DNA from: Lunularia cruciata
Lineage: Eukaryota > Streptophyta > Marchantiopsida > Lunulariales > Lunulariaceae
Assembly: GCA_948567375.1 (NCBI GenBank)
Contig: OX419762.1
Location: forward strand, 44,497,034-44,561,033
Direction: 5' to 3'
Length of the DNA stretch: 64,000 nt
Shown here: positions 46,590 to 57,617 of the stretch, in pieces
Position numbering within the stretch: the stretch's first letter is position 1
How the letters are laid out: the number at the start of each line of letters is the position of its first letter
The notes under the pieces: model-generated
The model's input: only the letters and a program-made list of their open reading frames with translations
Databases searched by the model: none
What the model was told of the DNA's origin: nothing
Made by a program: the position numbers and the translations under genes

Positions 46590-47895
46590 AACTGAAAGAA
46601 AAGTTGTAAAGATTCGACTCAAGAATTTTTTGGGATCTGGGAAAGGAAGAGCCGCCTTTAGATATTGCATACACACGAAACTGAACTGGTTTGGTAGATT
46701 GTCAGGAGAACTCCACATACAACACATTTGGGGCGAGGATGACACTAAAGTGGGAATTAGCCTTAGGCGACAGTTTAATGAGTAGTTTCTCTAATAATCA
46801 ATATGAGTCCCATTGGTGGAGTACCTGGACAAGAGCAGCTCGAATATGGAAAGTCGTTAGGTCAGATAAGCTTGAATTCCAACGGTCCAAAAGGAAAGAC
46901 CGAATTTTACCACTCACTCATGAACGCAGCAGCTCTGGGATCAGAAACTGGCCAACTTCACTGTTTACATGGGGATGCTCAAGGATGCAGCAATTTACTG
47001 CGAAAGGGCACAACCTTAAGGCTCGTCCAGGCTTCATCTTCCTGTAATGTAGTTCTTCTAGTAGAGAACCTTGCTACTTAATTGCTGCATCCATTTCGTC
47101 TTTCCAAACAGGCTCGTTCTTAGTTGGTGGTCCCCACTCAGCTCTCTAGACTTCCCTTTCTCGTGGAACTGGGAGAGACCAAGTGGATGGTCAGTCGCAA
47201 GTTCCCAGTGAGTGGTTGGCCTTCTGATTTGTCTCTGTTCCTAAGGGTTTTCGTTCCTACCCACGTTATCCCAGCTGAATTCCACTCAATTACTAGCACT
47301 CAATTATTATCTTCGTTTCTGTATGGGTTCTACTCGACGCGAGGTCCTTGTTGGTGACTGGAACTCTAGCCAGAAAGGCTGCAGGTAGTTCGATAAGTGC
47401 GTAGGTCTGCAATCTCTACTAGAATTGAATTCTATCATTCATTTTATCTATCAAGAATATTCACAATACACACCGCGGATGAGCAGTAAGGATCACACGA
47501 ACAAAATCCAGTCTACGAGGGATCCGGACTGACTGACAGACTGACTGCTGTACATGCTCTTTTTAACATTTCCGAGAGAAGAGGAACTCAGAATGCTACA
47601 GGTTTCTTATGGCGTATCTGCCTTGTTAGTAGCCTGTCGAACAAAATATATCACCTGAGAAATTACAGCCCGCTAATTATAAGCTCACTTTTACCGAAAG
47701 ATTAGCCCTGGGTAGGTACAAGATGTACAATTCTTTCTTCAAAACGGGGCGATGGAAGGCGTAAAATAGCCGTCATATCTAATCTTTGACTAATCGATTA
47801 AACTCTGAACCCAAAACTGTAATGTAACTCAGAGGAAGTCTAGTACGTAGATCCCACTTAGCACACATCAGGTAAGCTCAGGGGTTCATAGAACG
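46590..47895. other. Intergenic, no recognisable gene
   Basis: Overlapping + strand frames (46691-47081) have no domain. Confidence 0.4.
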
Positions 47896-47901
47896 TCATT
47901 A

Positions 47902-47951
47902 TTGACGCCCATTCATGCTGGAATAACCTATCCAGCATGAATGGGCGTCAA
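47902..47951. repeat. Perfect 21 bp hairpin with 8 nt loop
   Basis: TTGACGCCCATTCATGCTGGA (47902-47922) is exactly complementary to 47931-47951, separated by ATAACCTA. Outside the perfect stem TTATT and AATAA could pair after a small bulge. Confidence 0.95.
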
Positions 47952-47954
47952 CAA

Positions 47955-50406
47955 TAACTAGCGGTGCTAGCTGTGTATCTTGTTGACGTTTATTAAAACC
48001 TGGGTTGATCATATTCCTGCACCAAATTTGATTTCCAGTTGAAGTTTTCTGACTGATTGTCGAGTCAAATGTAAGTTGAGTTTATTAAGAAAGTTGTGCA
48101 AGATCATAGTTACACCACGCTTGCATGTACATTATCGTTAGCCATCCAGGTGCCGACCTCTTAAAACCTTGCAATTATCAATGGCATGGTAGAGCTGCCC
48201 GTGCGACTCGGTGTTCACTAAATAGTTTGAACAATATGAACGGTCCCCGTCGTAATGCATTGCATCGATTTTGACCAGGCCAAGCTGCTCGTCGACATTG
48301 AGAGTGGTGCCAATCTTTGACTAGTGTCCTGGACCTCATTAAGTTAATGGACTGGTCTGAACTTCTGATCAAAACAAGACCTGATAAAACCATTTCGGCA
48401 GCTTGAATGCATAGTATGCTAGCAAAGTTTCCGCATTTCTTTATTGACAAATCGCACGTGGTCGGGAGATGAACTGTTTATTCGAAGGACGGGATTCAAC
48501 CGTATCTAGTGACTTAACTGACTACCTTCTGTATGGACCACAGACACAAGTTGTATTTGAAGGAACAGGGTTTCACCAAATAGCAAAGAAAGGAGGACAT
48601 GCACAAGCTTCCTCATCTAAAGGATCCTATCGCCATATAAGAAATTAAGTTCCACTAGGAGCCAGAGGTTGTCAACCTTTATTGTTCTCAAATTGTGCTA
48701 TTCACAAAGTCAGTAAACCATCATGAATAGGGTCCATGCCAATAAGCAGATAATATTGTTTCTCTACAGCGCGCAAGTTAATTTTGAGAACGATTACTGG
48801 ATTCGAGCGAACCAGGAAAGGAAACGTAAAACAGCAGTAACCTTTGATTCTTCGTCTAGGTGAAGTATGCGGAACCTGTCCATACAGCTGCAGGTCGACT
48901 ACCTACCCTAGAAGAGATGGAATATTAGGGGGCAGTACTAGTGACAGCATGAAGAAATGGTTAAGTAGCAATTCCTAAATTCCTTGCAATATACCTAGTA
49001 CCTACTACGAAGGCATCTGCCAAAATAAGCACATTGGTTCATCGTGTCAACGACATGTTTCCTCGACAGATGCACCAAATTTATTGTCTCACTCTTGTAC
49101 CAATGATACGAGGGACCAGATCTACCGGCCTGAAACAAACGACCAGTCTCGTTGTCAATACTCGTCCACAGCCGAGTATTGCTTGTTCGTTGATCTTTGC
49201 TGCCCCAGCGGACCATGGTTGCTGTCCAATGAAGCCGGAGTTGCCGGCTCCAAAGGGAGCTATTCAACTCTCAGGTCTTCGACAAAAAATTGTCATTAAG
49301 GTTTTTGTTCTGCGAAGCAGATTCTTTTCTTCTTTAAGCTCGAGGGGTTCAAACAGCCTTTGATTGAGCTGACCTTCCTTCGATTAGAATCCGTTGCAGA
49401 GGTTTACTTCTCTCGAAAACTGGACTTCGGATCGGAGTACGTACAGGACCAGTCAGAATTAGAGTCCTCTGTCACTGTGAATCCGATTGACTTTCCTTCG
49501 AGGATGCAGGGTGCGTGAATAGAATGGTCAGAACAACCCTACCGGTGTATCGACCTCAACCGAGTCTTGCTGTCCGGACTGCGCTTGTCTCATGCTTTGA
49601 CGAGGGGAACTCCAGGCCTTTTCAAACAGAATGCATCTGAGCGATCTTTCTAGTTCCCACATTTCGGAACAGAATCTCGTCTGTCTTCTTCCGGTGGAGT
49701 ATTGCATATGCCCATAGAATGCATGCGTGATCTCTTACAAGCAACATTTGTATTTTGTGATGGTCATGCCCATAAGACATCCCCTAGCAAAATTTTAGAT
49801 ATGTGAGATGAGATTTGTGAGCAAGTTTGTCACGTCACGCAGTTCTTGGCTCCCATCTTCCATAACCATGCCAGAAAATGGAAAAGTCTGCCAAATTTGT
49901 TCAGACTTTTAAACACCGTTGAAAGGACTTTCCTTGCGATTCCAATGTCCTTCTGTGCTAGAGCTATTCCTGTGTGAATCTCGACATATGTAATAAGTGA
50001 CGGAGACAATTCACAACCCCTGGCCCACTAATCTCTCGTCCAACTCTTCAATCGAAGCAACAGTCGGACTAGGTGTTGTTCAAATGGTTCCTCTAAATCC
50101 ACACGAACATCCAGTCCAGAATTCTGAAATAATACCAAGTAAGAGACATTCGATTAGTTATCTGGAACAGTCGCTAATCAAATCCGAATCAGTTCCTGGT
50201 AGGGGATTCCCTGAAAGATTCGATCCGAATATATTTAGCCCGCAGTGGCACGTGGACACACAGGTATTTATGCGATTTTAAGATGTGAAACGTCAGGTCC
50301 GTCCCTGTTATCTTGTCGATTCTAGACTGCAAGTTTCTGTCGCTCGTTGTCGTCAGCAATTAGAGCCGAGCGAGTTCTCCAGGGGAAGTGCATAGTGTCT
50401 ACTTTC
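47955..50406. other. Intergenic; right end probably 3' UTR of the ankyrin gene
   Basis: Frames on both strands (for example 48995-49267 minus) have no recognised domain. The few hundred bases left of 50,407 are the likely 3' untranslated region of the minus-strand ankyrin gene. Confidence 0.4.
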
Positions 50407-51813
50407 TCACAGCCACTGGTTCTGCAGCTTACGCAAATCGACACATTTGTGGACAGCAGGAGACTGGTTCGTCCCCAGGAAATTATGTCGTTCTGAAGTG
50501 CCCACGAATTCGTGCAGTGCGCGGCGTGCTGGAGAAGGCATACGTATCGGCTGAGCTCTCCAACGGGGTTTCAGTATGACCACACCCCCTCCATCCTTTC
50601 TACCGTTTCCATGAAAGCTTCCAGGCGGACTTGGCCACCCGTCTCTTGCACCAGGATTTGGGATTATAGGTTTAGTTAGAGGCGACATGAACCCGTGAGG
50701 GGTGTTCGGTCGTGAATACGTTTGATCTCTAACGTGTCTAGAAGCTTCTGGGGAATTTGCGCGAGAGGATTTCCCTGGGCTTCCTGACCGAGATGATACC
50801 AATGCCTTCTTCCCCTTTCTTGGTGAGGGAAGTAGTGAGGAACCAGCGAAGGAACGCCCTTTATTCATTTTACCACCCCTTCGTGGTGACGACATGGGGG
50901 AGGAACTGGCCGAAGTTGGTAACAGAGAAGCTCCTGGTTTGTTCTCCTTGGACTGTTGTAGTCGTTTCTGTTCAGCCAGTTTCTTCATTTGAGATTCCAC
51001 AAAGATTTTCCTACGACGAGCAGCCAGAGCCTTGAGCGCAAAGTCCTTCTGATGTTCTCCGGGCGATTCTAGCTTTTTCATCTTTTTAACCACAACCTTT
51101 TGAAGCATCGTCCTTGTTTTATCGGACTGTTTCTGCATGTCCAATTTGACAAGTTCTGCAGGGAAGTCTTTCAAAACTGTTGCACCGAATGGTTGGACTT
51201 GTATACCTTCATGCGCTCTGGGTGAGAGGGATTCTGCAAACCTTCTGGCTTGAGGCATTTCTGGCACTCTATTAACGAGGGCAGCAGAGAATTCGGGGTC
51301 GAGTAAGTCTAGAATTTTCTGAGCCTGTACCCACTGAACAGCAACCTGGTAAGGGGTACGCTTCCGGCTGTCCCGGGCATTTTTGTCTGCCCCTCGTTTG
51401 ACGAGAGAGCGGATTAGAAAAGGATTGGAGTTTTGTGCAGCGTAGTGCATGGGGGTCATACACTTTCTGTCGGTTACATTCACCTGTGCTCCTCTGCTTA
51501 AGATCATTTTGGCAATGTCACTTCTTCCCCATATGGCTGCGAAATGAAGCGGTGTGCGTCCAACCTTGTCCGCATGGGTAATCCCCGCGTCTCCAATGCG
51601 AGAAAGAATCAATTCGCAGGCCTCCTTGGTGCCGAAAGCTACAGCCCAGTGAAGACAGTTACGGCCAGTGCGGTCTGAAGCATTTACCCATTCCGCGTTT
51701 CGGGTGATATCTTTTACGGCCAATATATCACCTTCTTTCACAGCAAGATGGAGAAGAGCGACATGAAAATCATTGTCCTCTTTGATCTTATCGTGGACCA
51801 CTTTGCCCACCAT
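50407..51813 (-). CDS. Ankyrin-repeat protein with basic Ser/Pro-rich tail
   Basis: One uninterrupted exon encodes 468 residues starting at an ATG in good context (AAGATGG). Residues about 17-170 are five ankyrin repeats with the usual helix signatures: LLHLAVKEGD, NCLHWAVAFG, TPLHFAAIWG, TPMHYAAQNS and TPYQVAVQWV. Residues about 225-300 are a Lys-rich helical region (KKMKKLES, ALAARRRKIF, QMKKLAEQKR). The rest is Ser/Pro/Lys/Arg-rich and probably disordered. Ankyrin repeats mediate protein binding; no transmembrane segment, RING or kinase is present, so the partner and role are unknown. An upstream ORF lies just before it. Confidence 0.85.
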   Translation of the reverse strand: MVGKVVHDKIKEDNDFHVALLHLAVKEGDILAVKDITRNAEWVNASDRTGRNCLHWAVAFGTKEACELILSRIGDAGITHADKVGRTPLHFAAIWGRSDIAKMILSRGAQVNVTDRKCMTPMHYAAQNSNPFLIRSLVKRGADKNARDSRKRTPYQVAVQWVQAQKILDLLDPEFSAALVNRVPEMPQARRFAESLSPRAHEGIQVQPFGATVLKDFPAELVKLDMQKQSDKTRTMLQKVVVKKMKKLESPGEHQKDFALKALAARRRKIFVESQMKKLAEQKRLQQSKENKPGASLLPTSASSSPMSSPRRGGKMNKGRSFAGSSLLPSPRKGKKALVSSRSGSPGKSSRANSPEASRHVRDQTYSRPNTPHGFMSPLTKPIIPNPGARDGWPSPPGSFHGNGRKDGGGVVILKPRWRAQPIRMPSPARRALHEFVGTSERHNFLGTNQSPAVHKCVDLRKLQNQWL

Positions 51814-51827
51814 CTTAAATTTGGGAA

Positions 51828-51950
51828 CTATGGAGCACAGTTGGAGATGTAGACATTACTGGGTACAATTCTTGAAAATCGGCTAAACCTGCAATTCCCG
51901 AAGCTGTGACTGGAACAACTGATTCGGATCTTACTGCCCTTAGCGTACAT
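51828..51950 (-). CDS. Upstream ORF of the ankyrin gene
   Basis: An ATG at 51950 opens a 40-codon frame (MYAKGSKIRISCSSHSFGNC...) that stops 14 bases before the ankyrin ATG. It is rich in Ser, Arg and Cys. If the leader starts upstream of it, ribosomes would meet it first and it could damp translation of the ankyrin protein. No conservation can be judged here. Confidence 0.35.
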   Translation of the reverse strand: MYAKGSKIRISCSSHSFGNCRFSRFSRIVPSNVYISNCAP

Positions 51951-51959
51951 TCTGGATGT

Positions 51960-52670
51960 ATAAAACGGACGTCCAAGGGATGCATTTGCACCGAATTTCC
52001 AAAATTGTCGTTTCCAAAATTTGGAAGCAGAGAAGGTATTGCCTCAAAATAGATTCATTTCTGTAATCAAGGACAAAGTCCTGAAGCAAGTCGACTTTTG
52101 TATCAACTTAGCGAAGTTCATGATTGGATTCCCCAAAATCTTCTGGTCGCCACAAAAGGTCATGCATTTGATGAACAATTTCCAGCCAACCTCTAAGCTC
52201 GCTTCAAAATGAACATGCCTTGTTGCTGCCAGTAAGGCCTTGTTCATACCTTGTCACCTTTTGTTCACGGTGTCGGCTGTCTTGACGAAGTCCAGTACAA
52301 CGTGGGTGGGTATCAGCCGGCTCGTCCTACTGCCGAAAATCACATGGTGACCGAAATGTAGAGTCTCCTGGTATCGATCCATCGGCCGCGGTACTAGGGG
52401 ACTCTGCACACTTGTCGTAGTCTGAGGCAGATTCTGATTGGATCAAGAATTAAGGCACGAAGAAGCGGTGCGAAACCAATACAGTCCTGATCAATCCCTT
52501 AGACCTAAATCCATACCCATCTGTTCTGCAACACCGAACTTTAGTCTCTTTATATTTCCTTGAATCGAATATCTGTTGATATCGAGAACTCCCTAAGTTC
52601 AATGTTCGAATAAAGACTACAAGAATTCATCTTTGAAAGCAGAAATTCAATGTTCCTTTCATAGTTTAAT
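51960..52670. other. Promoter-side spacer of the ankyrin gene
   Basis: No gene was recognised. A minus-strand GTTTTATACATCC (near 51,960) is a weak TATA candidate close to the upstream ORF. Confidence 0.35.
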
Positions 52671-52675
52671 TAGGT

Positions 52676-52800
52676 GGGAAAAGGGAGACCGTGTATAAAA
52701 CACGAAGGATGGGAAGACCCCATTAATCTTACGAGGGTGAGACAAAATGGGGCTAAGCCCAATAGAGTCTATATAAGAAATCTGCCCTAAAGAAGAGAAG
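52676..52800 (-). repeat. LINE-like 3' tail, copy 4
   Basis: The + strand reads GGGAGACCGTGTATAAAACA, CGAAGGATGGGAAGACCCCAT, ATGGGGCTAAGCCCAATAGA, then ends in GAAATCTGCCCTAAAG. This is the same tail as at 40.5 kb, 5'-truncated. Confidence 0.85.
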
Positions 52801-53640
52801 AAGAGAATGGGAAAAGAAAAAGGGAAAAGGGAAGAAAAAGAAAGATATCTGTGAAGTACACAATAAATCTTGTACATTACGTATAATCATTAACTTGTAA
52901 AAATTGCAAGTCATAATTATCAAGTGTAAAGTTCCAGTAAATATTAGAAATCCTTGCAAATAGAAAAGAACTAAGCATGAGGATCCTGTCACGCTGCTTG
53001 ATCGGAGTGCTTCTAGATGGATGTCCTTAGATGGTTGATCTGATAATGTATTTATATGAAATAATTAACGGTTGCATATGTTCTTTTTAATTTCGAAATT
53101 GAAGTTTAAAAAACGAAAATTTGAATGGAAATAGAAAATTTATATTATTCAGAGATAAGTAGTTGGTAATTCTTTTTCAGTAAAAATTTAAGTAATCTTT
53201 CTTGTTTTGCGAGTAGGGATGTAACTCATTGGTAGAGTATCACCTTGACGTTTATGTACGGGTAATTTTCATGTTTAAGAAGCTTTCTAAATAATCCAGG
53301 GAATGAAGTTTGAATAAACTTAGCGATTGAAAAAAATATATCAAGGAAGTCTGTGTCAGGGATTTAGAAAAGAAGGGAGAAGCTATTTAGAAGAAATATT
53401 TCTCTTCAATAATCGATAGGGACGCGTCGATTAACCAATAACGCCGTCGATTTATAAACGCTTCCAAATCTCGACCATATTGCCTTGCAAACTCGAATAG
53501 CAGGACTCGATAAAATAAAAAGAATGAATTTCCAAGGCGGTAATATGAAAAGACATGTTTCTCCACTCGATCCTATCATTAGACGAATTGAAGGAAAGAT
53601 CTCCCGGCAGCATATTGTTACATGCAATTGCCTAAGTGTT
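52801..53640. other. AT-rich spacer around a plastid tRNA fragment
   Basis: Apart from the trnV-like piece listed separately, only short frames are present. Confidence 0.4.
53215..53251 (+). pseudogene. Plastid trnV-GAC-like 5' half (nuclear plastid DNA fragment)
   Basis: AGGGATGTAACTCATTGGTAGAGTATCACCTTGACGT spans this interval. Compared from memory with the chloroplast tRNA-Val(GAC) 5' half, it matches in the acceptor strand, D arm and the anticodon arm including the GAC anticodon, with about four differences. The 3' half is absent or too diverged to form the T arm, so it is not a working tRNA. It is most simply a decayed insert of plastid DNA or a tRNA-derived repeat head. Confidence 0.6.
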
Positions 53641-53644
53641 TGGG

Positions 53645-53780
53645 AAAATGCGAGCGCGTAGGATAACAAGAAGGGTGGAAGACCCCGTTAAGGTGTACAA
53701 GGATAAAACATAAGAGGGGAAATGGGGCTGAGCTCCAATGAGAAATCCGCCCTACTGCACCTAAGTGTCAAGAAGTCTAA
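53645..53780 (-). repeat. LINE-like 3' tail, copy 5
   Basis: The + strand reads GCGAGCGCGTAGGATAACAA, GAAGGGTGGAAGACCCCGTT, AAATGGGGCTGAGCTCCAAT and CCCTACTGCACCTAAG. Confidence 0.85.
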
Positions 53781-53784
53781 AAGT

Positions 53785-54900
53785 GATTTCGGTTTAAATG
53801 CATCATTCGTCAGTGACATACTGATTCCATAAGCGTCAAGTGAAACATGGATAACTGCATATAGTTGTGCAAGTGTCACATGGCCAAGAACCAGCAACAT
53901 GTGGGAAAGAAGAACAAGCGAAAATAGGGAAAACCATGCATTCTATGAGCAATCAAGAAGGCACTACCTTCGTCAATAGTACATTTTATAGTACTTTGAC
54001 CATTTTTTTTTTATATATATATATCGATCATAAAATGTATACAACTAAAGATGACGGATTGTCACATTCTTTGTACACTAAGAGCTGATTTAAATCTAAC
54101 TCTGACCTGTTTAAGATCCTGTACATGATTAGAAGTGTCATCTCTAAATCTGGAACCAGTGACCATCTGCAGGAGTTTCCAAGAAAGGCACCGTACAACA
54201 CTTCTGCAACTACCTGGTGAAATTGAGCTCCTTACTATAGAGACGCATCGGATTGAGTTTGATTCGCCACTACTGAAATATGAGATTTCTAGTGTTTGGG
54301 AGGCACATGACTGGCCTGCTGGCCTAAAGTGAGTCGACCTCTATGGGTCGGGACATCTACACGCCACGATCTTCCGTAATTGTGATTGAACAAACATGTA
54401 TTTTGCTGCAGCTACACATTTGACGTGGTAATCTCTACTTTGCGCTCTCTCTGTAGAGAGATAATTGTTCTCAACGGAGAGCTAGAAGAATGTGGGGATT
54501 ACTAACGTGATTTACAGTTCTTTTAAGCTAAAGTGCGCTCTCTCTGTAGGCAAGGGTTGACGCAAGGCATGCTAACGGAGAGCTAAAGAAATGAAACTCG
54601 ATTTTCTATTTTCTGGTGTGCACTCTCCCTCTCGGTGAGCTGTGAAGCTCCCAACGGAAAACTGACAGAAATTTCTATGGACTCCCACTGATTTGGAGTG
54701 AGCGGCTTCGTACTCGCTACTTCTGGAGAACTGGCTGAATTTTGCACTCCAAGAATTTTGGAATCCGGTACCAGTGAGCGGCTTCGTGCTCGCTTCTTCT
54801 GGCGGTCTATCTGTCTACCTACAGTTTCAGAACTGAAATTGGAGGGTAAGATGATGATTTGGGTAGATGTAGTCTATGCAGACTTGCAAACCGAATTATA
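53785..54900. repeat. Spacer with short direct repeats downstream of mannanase A
   Basis: GCGCTCTCTCTGTAG ... AACGGAGAGCTA occurs at about 54,441 and 54,534, with a diverged third copy near 54,618. AGTGAGCGGCTTCGT-CTCGCT-CTTCTGG occurs at about 54,699 and 54,773. No gene is supported. Confidence 0.6.
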
Positions 54901-57617
54901 TTACATCAACATTCGCCTGGACTTGGACTTGTTCATCAAGGCCTTGGTAGCCTTTTCCAAGCGCTGGGCCTGCATAGAGATGATGCTCGAAGTCGAGGTC
55001 TCATGGGCGTAGATCGCAAAGCCGTCATTCCACGCTTCCATGCCCTTGGGAAGAAGTTGCCACAGCATGGAGCCAGCTCCGCCGCCGCCCTTGTTTATGG
55101 ATGAGAATATACTGTTGTATACGGTCCAGAAAAACTGCTGGCGTTGCTCTGGCTTATAACCGGGAACCCGGTCGTTCTTACCAAACTCGCAGAAGAGCAC
55201 GGGCATGTTCAGGACGGTTCCTGCATCCTTGATGTGCAGGTTCACCCAGATTTGTAGGAATTCCAGCTTTGCTGAGTTGGTCCATGACGGAAGCCTGGAT
55301 GATAACCAGAGATCGACATGTTTAGAACGTTTTTCAGGACTAGGAACAGAAAACAGTTTCCGATAGAGTATGATGGTTTTGATTTTACTTGCAGCTATCC
55401 TCATCACTAAGAAAGATCACGTTGAATGAACTAGTATTGATATTGCCCTGTGTGATCATGAACTACCGTCAATCTTTTAATGCATGAGATAGGAGATCTT
55501 TGAAAGTTGAAGTTACCAAAGGTCAGGGTAGGAGTGCACTGTCGCGTAGTCAATGCCCGCAATCTTGTTCATGCGGATGAAGTCAGTACCAGCGCCATCG
55601 GAGTTGAAAGGGTTGGCCCACCTGCGGGACGATCCAGTGCTCGCCCCGTAGAATCCTTCCAACCCAATCTCCAAGAGGTGCTTACTGTCTATGGACTTCA
55701 CATAAGCAGCCATTTCCGTCACCCAATCCTGTTCCGAGAAACCCCGAAATCTAAGTTAGCCCAGATGAAGTTAAGTTCTGGAAGAAATGCAGTGGCATAA
55801 ATATACGAGTCTCAGATGTTTACGATTTCGAATTTGTGAGCCAGAAAACATACTACAGGTTTGTTCTAGAAACTAATATGTGCAAAGCAACAACCGCGAC
55901 ATCAATTGTTAAACTTCTTACCGCCAGAGCGTTGCCAGTAACGTCGGTCTCGCAATGGGGCTCGTTCATGAGCTCCCAAGCAAAGATGGTGGGATCATCT
56001 TTGTATACAACTCCGGTGATGGTGTTCACTCTCGTCAACACTTTCTGAAAATGATTCCCAAGGCAGAATAGTTGATTTGGAGTTCAAGTTACAAGATCAG
56101 ATGAGAAGTTACGTCGCCTGTAAATGCCCCTTTGACAGAGACTGCAGACCAACTGAGCAAACACACAATAGGTGAGATGGCTAGACCTGTACCTTAACGT
56201 GATTCCTGTACCACGTCCGGAGCGTGGGGTGAGAGAAGAAAGCGTCGTCATTGGGCACTTGAACACCATGTTGGCGCGCCCACCCCGCATATTGTGGCTT
56301 TCCGCCATAAGATTCGTAGTTGTTAACCAAACTCAAAACGAGTCTCATATTGTGCTTCTGAGCTTGGACTATTGCATAGTCTAAGGCCTGCAAAATTCCA
56401 AAAGATAAATCTCCTCAATTAAACTGTCAAAATGTTGAATCATATTGGCTCATCCATGGTACAAATAAGGGATTCAGACTTAACTGAAAATTGAGCTTGA
56501 GCTATGTGACAAAACTTTTGATTCTGGTTCCACAGCTACAGTACCTCTGGTCCTCCTCTTTAACTTCCCCCTTTCGCTCCGTATCCTCTGCAGTTCATCT
56601 TTATTGTTCCCTCTTTCTCACCTGAACGACGTATATGCCATGATTTCCCCAGGCCGTGGGCTATGCGTTGGCAATTTTCAAATTGGCAGTTTAACTCCAG
56701 GATTGGCTCATAAACTATCTCAACGTAAAATGTTATAAATAAATGAATTAAGGTCATATCTAGAATTGCGCTCATAAAATCATCTGCCAACTATGTGTAT
56801 CGAGAACCCAGAGTCCAAATCTTTCTGATACAGCAAGTGTCTAGTATAGGCTTTCACCGGACAGTAAACAACTCTCTGTTTTATGGCTTCAACGTACAAC
56901 TTCTGCATACCTTACAGAACACACACCGTGAGATATCTACTTAGCTTAGTCCCTATCGTCAACTTCCACAGCTGTCTGCTTAGACTGTGCTTTGTGTGTG
57001 GAACTCAATAGACGATGTCTGCGCAATTATCTTATCCCTACAAGTAGAGATGTAACACACGAACTTCTTCCGCACATCGAACATTTGGCTCTTCGGATGA
57101 TTAAGAGTCGAGAAGTGTATCGATTTCATCATTCAAATGTAATAGACACCATTTTCTTGCTAACTTCGCAGAGCTAGTAACGTCTTACTGCCACGTATAG
57201 CTTTCTTATAGTTTATCCGCACTCCTGTGCCTAGCTGGTACAAGTTTGCTCATTAGCTCATTAGTTGGGACGTACCTTGAAGATGTTCTCATCGTAGACT
57301 CCAGGAGACTTCTGAAGAGCTCGGTCGCCGCCGTCAGAGAAAGCCCATGTCCGACCAACATTGAGTCCCAACTTCTGGGCATCTTCGAACACAGCATCCA
57401 CCATCTTAATGCTGGAAGGGTCTGCCCCCTGGAACATCAACCAGTAAAAGTTACATCCGTGCACCAGGAATGGCTTCCCTCCAGAGTCTACGAACTGAGT
57501 CCCCTTTCGACGGATGATCCCTCCCTGAAGCTGTGTAGCCACCACCATCGACAGATGCGACAACAGGGCCAACAGCAGTAGAATGATCCTCCTCAAGCTT
57601 GTGAATGTGGTAGTCAT
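54901..57617 (-). CDS. MAN: Mannan endo-1,4-beta-mannosidase (GH5), secreted, complete
   Basis: Five exons join at GT/AG sites: 57276-57617, 56193-56387, 55922-56044, 55517-55728 and 54901-55294, giving 421 residues, the usual size for plant MANs. The ATG at 57617 precedes a signal peptide ([20 protein letters not shown]); an in-frame ATG 25 codons upstream would bury it. Family landmarks are [41 protein letters not shown] (acid/base Glu about 207), [21 protein letters not shown], and VLFCEFG (nucleophile Glu about 327). The enzyme would cut beta-1,4-mannan, glucomannan or galactomannan chains in the wall. The residue after NEP is His (NEPHC), where plant homologs and copy B have Arg. Confidence 0.92.

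Noticed and set aside
48995-49363. Frames on both strands near 49 kb
   Set aside because: They overlap antisense, give no recognised family, and the codon text looks arbitrary.
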